Assembly: GCA_021787665.1 (NCBI GenBank)
Contig: JAJYLN010000030.1
Location: 1 to 16,975, forward strand
Length of the DNA stretch: 16,975 bases
Source: a bacterium
GTDB taxonomy: Bacteria; JAMCPX01
Reading direction: 5' to 3'
Made by a program: the position numbers and the translations under genes. The stretch's first letter is position 1. Every line of letters begins with the position of its first letter. The notes beneath the pieces were generated by a model. That model saw nothing but the letters and a program-made list of their open reading frames with translations. It was not told the origin of the DNA and searched no databases. Below are positions 13,245 through 16,975 of this stretch, piece by piece.

Positions 13245-14402
13245 ATGAGAAGGGTGCTGATAATAGCGGGCGAGCCATCCGCGGACATGCACGGTGCCGG
13301 CCTCGTCAGGGCGATACGGTCACAGGTCGTCGCAGGGATCGGAGGAGATCAGGACATCGAGTTCGTCGGCATCGGCGGCCCCCTTATGCGGGAGGCCGGC
13401 GTCAACCTCGTGTTCGACGCCGACAAGATCGCGGTCGTCGGCATTTCCGAGGTACTACGGCACCTGGGGGACATTCGACGGGCATTCAACGCCATGGTCG
13501 CCGAATCCGTGAACAGCCACATCGACCTCGGTATCTTGATCGATTTCCCGGACTTCAACCTCAGGATCGCGAAGCGACTCGCGAGGCACGGCGTCCCTCT
13601 GGTGTACTATATCCCGCCCCAGGTATGGGCATGGAGGAAGGGCAGGATCAGGAAAATCGCGCAGTACTTCAAAAAGGTGCTCGTCATATTCAAGTTCGAG
13701 GAAGCGTTCTACCGGGACGCGGGCGTGGCTGTGACCTTCGTGGGCCACCCCCTGGTAAAAGAGGTAAAGATGTCCGACTCGAAGGAAGGCCTCTTTCGCA
13801 CGTACGGTATACCGGTGGGCGCCCGGGTCGTCGCACTGCTGCCCGGAAGCAGGACGTCCGAGGTAAAGCGACACCTCCCCATCATGCTCCGGGCCGCTGA
13901 GCGGCTGAGCAGGGCGTACGAGGGTCTGAACTTTGTCGTCCCGGTGCTGGGCTCGCAGGCAGCCACGTGCGGTCAGATGATCGCAGCGTGCGATGTGCCG
14001 GTAAAGCTGATCATGGACGACACCTACAACGCCGTGGGCATGTCGGACTTCGCTATCGTGGCGTCCGGCACTGCAACGCTCGAGACCGCGCTGCTGGGCG
14101 TACCCATGGTCGTCGTCTACCGGGTATCCCTGCTCTCGCACATCGTGGCACGGATACTCCTATCCATCAAGCGCATCGGTATCGTGAACATAGCCACCGG
14201 GCAGGACATCGTCCCGGAGCTCATTCAGGATAACTTGAATCCAGAGTCGCTTGCGGATATGATTGGCGTATATCTGAAGGATAGAGAGGCATATGAAACC
14301 ATGAAACGAGGCTATGAGAAGCTCAGGGACGTGCTCGGAAACACGGACGCGTCGCGCAAGGCGGGTGAAGAGATCGTGGGTATACTGAAGGCGCTGCCAT
14401 GA
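13245..14402 (+). CDS. lpxB: Lipid-A-disaccharide synthase LpxB
   Basis: A 385-residue GT19 glycosyltransferase, membrane-associated on the cytoplasmic side. It joins UDP-2,3-diacylglucosamine and lipid X (2,3-diacylglucosamine 1-phosphate) to the tetra-acyl disaccharide 1-phosphate. Motifs are AGEPSADMHGAGL (8-20; SGEPSGD in most homologs), ILIDFPDFNLRIAK (98-110; D100 matches the conserved acidic residue), and PPQVWAWRKGR (124-134). A donor-site region follows with LLPGSRTSEVKRHLP and ASGTATLETALLGVPMVVVYR. The start ATG 13245 has only a weak site. The stop overlaps the msbA start in ATGA. The hydrolase that makes lipid X (LpxH/LpxI/LpxG) is not in this operon. Confidence 0.96.
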   Translation: MRRVLIIAGEPSADMHGAGLVRAIRSQVVAGIGGDQDIEFVGIGGPLMREAGVNLVFDADKIAVVGISEVLRHLGDIRRAFNAMVAESVNSHIDLGILIDFPDFNLRIAKRLARHGVPLVYYIPPQVWAWRKGRIRKIAQYFKKVLVIFKFEEAFYRDAGVAVTFVGHPLVKEVKMSDSKEGLFRTYGIPVGARVVALLPGSRTSEVKRHLPIMLRAAERLSRAYEGLNFVVPVLGSQAATCGQMIAACDVPVKLIMDDTYNAVGMSDFAIVASGTATLETALLGVPMVVVYRVSLLSHIVARILLSIKRIGIVNIATGQDIVPELIQDNLNPESLADMIGVYLKDREAYETMKRGYEKLRDVLGNTDASRKAGEEIVGILKALP

Positions 14403-16210
14403 ACAAGAAGCCGATAGCGAGACTGATAACCTACCTGAAGCCGCACCTGGGAAGGTTCGTGCTCGCGATGTTCCTCATGATCATACTTTCCCTGATGACC
14501 GGGGCCCTTGCCTATCTCGCCGGCCCGCTGGTAAAGTTTGTGATAAACCCCGCAGAGACGACGCTCCATATCGCCGGGCCGTTCGTGTTCCTCGCACGGA
14601 TCCCGAAGCAGGAGCTCTTCTACTACCTGCCCATCACCCTGATCGCGGTGGCCCTGCTCAAGGGGCTGTCGTACTACGGACAGGCATACTTCATGGGAAA
14701 CATCGGCCAGAGGATAATCATGAGCATCCGCAACGACCTGTTCGGGCACATCCAGTATCTGCCCATGGAGTACTTCTCCCGTGTGCAGACCGGCACCCTG
14801 GTCTCGCGGATCATGAACGATGTCGGCCTCGTGCAGGGCGCGGTAACGAGCGCGGTCGCCGGAGTACTGAGGGACAGCTTCTCCGTCATCGTCCTCATCG
14901 CCCTTGCCTTCTACCTCGATTGGAAGCTCGCGGTCCTGACCTTCCTCGTCTATCCGGTTGCCGGCTATGCGGTCGTATGGGTGGGAAGAAAGTTGAGGAA
15001 GGTCAGCATCCAGGGCCAGAACGCTGCGGCAAACCTGAACAACAACCTGTTCGAGTCCATATCGAGCATCAACATCGTCAAGGCCTTCAACCAGGAGGCC
15101 CACGAGATAGGCAGGTTCAGAAGGTTCACTTCCGATCTCTATGCAGCGCTGATGCGGGGCATAAAGGTCAACGCCCTGTTCGTCCCGACCATGGAGTTCC
15201 TCATGGTGATCGGGTTCGTGGGAGCGTTCTGGTACGGCGGTGTCCGCATTATGCACGGCACGCTCACGCCGGAGGGCTTCTTCTCGTTCTTTGCGGCGAT
15301 CGGTTTGCTGTATCAGCCGGTCAAGAACCTCAGCAACATCAACAGCGTGCTCCAGGACGGGCTCGCAGCATCCGAAAGGGTGTTCCAGGTCCTGGATGAG
15401 CCGAAAGAGACCGTGAAGGACGGGCACACCGAAGTTACCGGGATCAGGGACACCATCTCCTTCAACAACGTGTCTTTCCGGTACGGAGACCGCGAAGCAT
15501 TGAAGGGCGTATCGTTCAGGGTCAGAAAGGGGGACGTCCTTGCCATCGTCGGCGATAGCGGGGCCGGGAAGAGCACGCTCGTGAGCCTGCTCATGCGGTT
15601 CTACGACGTCACATCCGGGGCCATAAAGATTGATGATACCGATATACGGGACCTACGGATAAAGTCTCTGAGAGACCTGATGGGCATCGTGACACAGGAG
15701 ACCGTCCTGTTCAACGATACGGTGTACAACAACATCCTTTACGGCAAGAGCGACGCTTCGTTCGAGCAGGTCCTGGAGGCCGCGAAGCTGGCATGCGCAC
15801 ACGACTTTATCGTCAACCTGCCGGACGGGTACAACACTAGTCTCGGGGAGAGGGGGGCGAGGCTCTCCGGCGGGGAGCGGCAAAGGATAGCGATAGCGCG
15901 GGCCATCCTCAAGAACCCGTCCATCCTCATACTCGACGAGGCGACATCGAACCTCGATGCGAAGTCCGAGAGCGAGGTGCAGCGTGCGCTCGATAACCTG
16001 ATGAAGGACAAGACGACCTTCTTTATTGCGCACCGGCTCTACACCGCCGAGCGGGCCGACAGGATTGCCGTGCTGGTACGCGGGGAGCTCGTGGAGGAGG
16101 GCACGCACGAGATGCTCATGAAGAACGCCGGACACTACCGAAAACTCTACACGCTCCAGCACACCCTCTTCGGCAGGGAGAAGGACGCGACCGGGAAAAA
16201 GGGGGTCTGA
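14399..16210 (+). CDS. msbA: ABC exporter MsbA-type, lipid A-core flippase
   Basis: A 603-residue half-size ABC exporter in which membrane and ATPase domains are fused; it acts as a homodimer in the inner membrane. The transmembrane domain covers about 1-320 with six predicted helices. The ATPase domain has Walker A GDSGAGKST (about 384-392), Q-loop VTQET, signature LSGGERQRIAIARAI (about 488), Walker B ILILDEATSNLD (about 509) and H-loop IAHRL (about 542). As the last gene of the lipid A operon it most likely flips lipid A-core to the periplasmic leaflet; multidrug export is the family alternative. It overlaps lpxB by 4 nt. I see no convincing hairpin terminator after its stop, and the sequence turns AT-rich within a few dozen bases. 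Confidence 0.94.
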   Translation: MNKKPIARLITYLKPHLGRFVLAMFLMIILSLMTGALAYLAGPLVKFVINPAETTLHIAGPFVFLARIPKQELFYYLPITLIAVALLKGLSYYGQAYFMGNIGQRIIMSIRNDLFGHIQYLPMEYFSRVQTGTLVSRIMNDVGLVQGAVTSAVAGVLRDSFSVIVLIALAFYLDWKLAVLTFLVYPVAGYAVVWVGRKLRKVSIQGQNAAANLNNNLFESISSINIVKAFNQEAHEIGRFRRFTSDLYAALMRGIKVNALFVPTMEFLMVIGFVGAFWYGGVRIMHGTLTPEGFFSFFAAIGLLYQPVKNLSNINSVLQDGLAASERVFQVLDEPKETVKDGHTEVTGIRDTISFNNVSFRYGDREALKGVSFRVRKGDVLAIVGDSGAGKSTLVSLLMRFYDVTSGAIKIDDTDIRDLRIKSLRDLMGIVTQETVLFNDTVYNNILYGKSDASFEQVLEAAKLACAHDFIVNLPDGYNTSLGERGARLSGGERQRIAIARAILKNPSILILDEATSNLDAKSESEVQRALDNLMKDKTTFFIAHRLYTAERADRIAVLVRGELVEEGTHEMLMKNAGHYRKLYTLQHTLFGREKDATGKKGV

Positions 16211-16365
16211 CCGGTCCTGTCCCAAGCTCTCTTCGTTTCCATAGCCAATCCTCTCGTAATCTGCTATGCCATTGCTCATGGATAATCAATTTCTCCAACA
16301 AGTACGGACTGATGGGCCGGTTTGAAAGGAACCCAAATTTTCTGTCCTTAATAGTTATGAGAAAC

Positions 16366-16371
16366 AAGGAG
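16366..16371 (+). promoter_or_regulatory. Ribosome binding site deciding the GTG start of the hsdM fragment
   Basis: AAGGAG lies 7 nt before a GTG at 16379. No ATG in the frame is close enough to compete, and the protein begins at the expected residue (TNNFRERANFIW), so GTG is the start. The stretch between msbA and here (16211-16378) shows no gene. Confidence 0.6.
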
Positions 16372-16378
16372 CGTAATT

Positions 16379-16867
16379 GTGACGAATAACTTTAGGGAAC
16401 GGGCCAATTTTATCTGGAGTATTGCAGACCTTCTACGCGGTGATTATAAGCAATCAGAATATGGAAGGGTCATTGTACCTCTCACTGTTCTACGGCGTTT
16501 AGATTGTGTACTTGAACCGACAAAAGAATCCGTCTTGGCATATCTCCCTCAGACTAAACGATTATCACCGGAAGCACTCGAGGTAATACTCAAGAGGAAA
16601 GCAAAGCTGAAATTCTATAACAAAAGCAAATATGATTTTCAGAAATTGATTGCTGATCCCAATGATATAGCTGCAAACTTACGGAACTATATTAATGGTT
16701 TTTCAAAGCATGCACGGAATATTTTAGAGCATTTTAATTTTAACGATCATATTAAACGCCTGGATGATGCCAATCTTCTGTATATGCTTTTAAAGCGCTT
16801 TGCCGAGATTGATTTACATCCTGACCAGGTTCCGAACATTGAAATGGGATCACGGGTGTCCAATTAA
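16379..16867 (+). pseudogene. hsdM: Truncated type I restriction-modification methylase, HsdM N-terminal part
   Basis: The 162 residues match the N-terminal helical domain of type I restriction-modification DNA methylases (HsdM_N): FRERANFIWSIADLLRGDYKQSEYGRVIVPLTVLRRLDCVL, then FYNKSKYDF and LRNYINGFSKHARNILEHFNF. The normal protein continues from HPDQVPNIEMG into the methylase domain with the NPPY motif and S-adenosylmethionine site. Here the sequence diverges right after EMG, adds SRVSN and stops, so the catalytic domain is lost. The break coincides with a change to non-coding sequence that looks like a mobile element end. Without that domain it cannot methylate. HsdS and HsdR are not in the window, though a displaced remainder could lie beyond the right edge. 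Confidence 0.85.
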
Positions 16868-16975
16868 AAATCGAATAAATCCAACTGGTTGCCTAATATC
16901 ATGGATGATTCCGTAAGCTCTATTGGTGTAAGCGCTGATAAAATAGGTTTTTTTTCGAAAAGGGACACGCTTAAG
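16853..16975. mobile_element. Probable mobile-element end interrupting hsdM
   Basis: Immediately after the point where hsdM homology ends (about 16848) is cgggtgtccaatta. Near the window edge is aaaagggacacgcttaag. The parts gtgtcc and ggacac are in inverted orientation. No ORF of any size lies between them. Short gggacac-containing leaders with an A-rich flank are what I recall before REP-associated tyrosine transposases in related genomes, so a transposase gene may start just outside the window. The element type is inference. Confidence 0.35.

Noticed and set aside
12087-13292. 401-codon minus-strand frame
   Set aside because: Fully antisense to lpxA and the oxidoreductase, no recognisable domain, no ribosome binding site.
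12875-13900. 341-codon plus-strand frame overlapping the oxidoreductase and lpxB
   Set aside because: Out-of-frame shadow, Arg/Gly-rich, with both real genes fully supported by motifs.
1-16975. CRISPR array, tRNA or rRNA
   Set aside because: No regularly spaced direct repeats, cloverleaf or rRNA-like stretches were seen on reading; the three inverted-repeat copies are about 1 kb apart and are not an array.

Overview
The window looks like a chromosomal segment of a Gram-negative, probably deltaproteobacterial (Desulfobacterota-type) organism. The evidence is a long, tightly packed envelope operon in the order lolD-like, bamA, ompH/skp, lpxD, fabZ, lpxA, Gfo/Idh oxidoreductase, lpxB, msbA, next to a beta-oxidation-type gene pair. 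The order is familiar from that group. The taxonomic placement is an inference from gene order and protein style only.

Left arm (1-3937) is AT-rich accessory DNA. It holds a RelE/ParE-like ORF without a clear start (170-373), a short degenerate ORF (492-632), a 237-aa protein with uracil-DNA-glycosylase-like motifs (695-1408), a small two-helix membrane protein interrupted by an amber codon (1533-1706), a nine-repeat ankyrin protein (1722-2612) and a wHTH-WYL-WCX transcription regulator (2695-3705). An inverted repeat, TGACA-N6-TGTCA, occurs before the degenerate ORF, at the end of the UDG-like gene, and (in an expanded form) directly before the WYL gene. This suggests a shared operator and a small regulon. 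A scrap of ankyrin-repeat coding sequence (about 3868-3915) lies just before the change in base composition.

The core (3938-16210) is GC-rich. On the minus strand a tiny lipoprotein-like ORF, an acyl-CoA dehydrogenase and an APH-fold phosphotransferase form a probable operon (6379 down to 3938), similar to the ACAD10/ACAD11 pairing. Divergently, from about 6476 to 16210, nine plus-strand genes overlap or sit within about 20 nt of each other. Together they cover outer-membrane protein assembly (BamA, Skp), lipid A synthesis (LpxD, LpxA, LpxB), the FabZ dehydratase that shares their hydroxyacyl-ACP pool, export of lipid A-core (MsbA) and a LolD-type ATPase. LpxH/LpxI and LolC/LolE are not in the window.

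Right arm (16211-16975) is AT-rich again. It has the N-terminal part of a type I restriction-modification methylase (HsdM) that stops abruptly, followed by non-coding sequence that looks like the end of a mobile element. I saw no tRNA, rRNA or CRISPR array.
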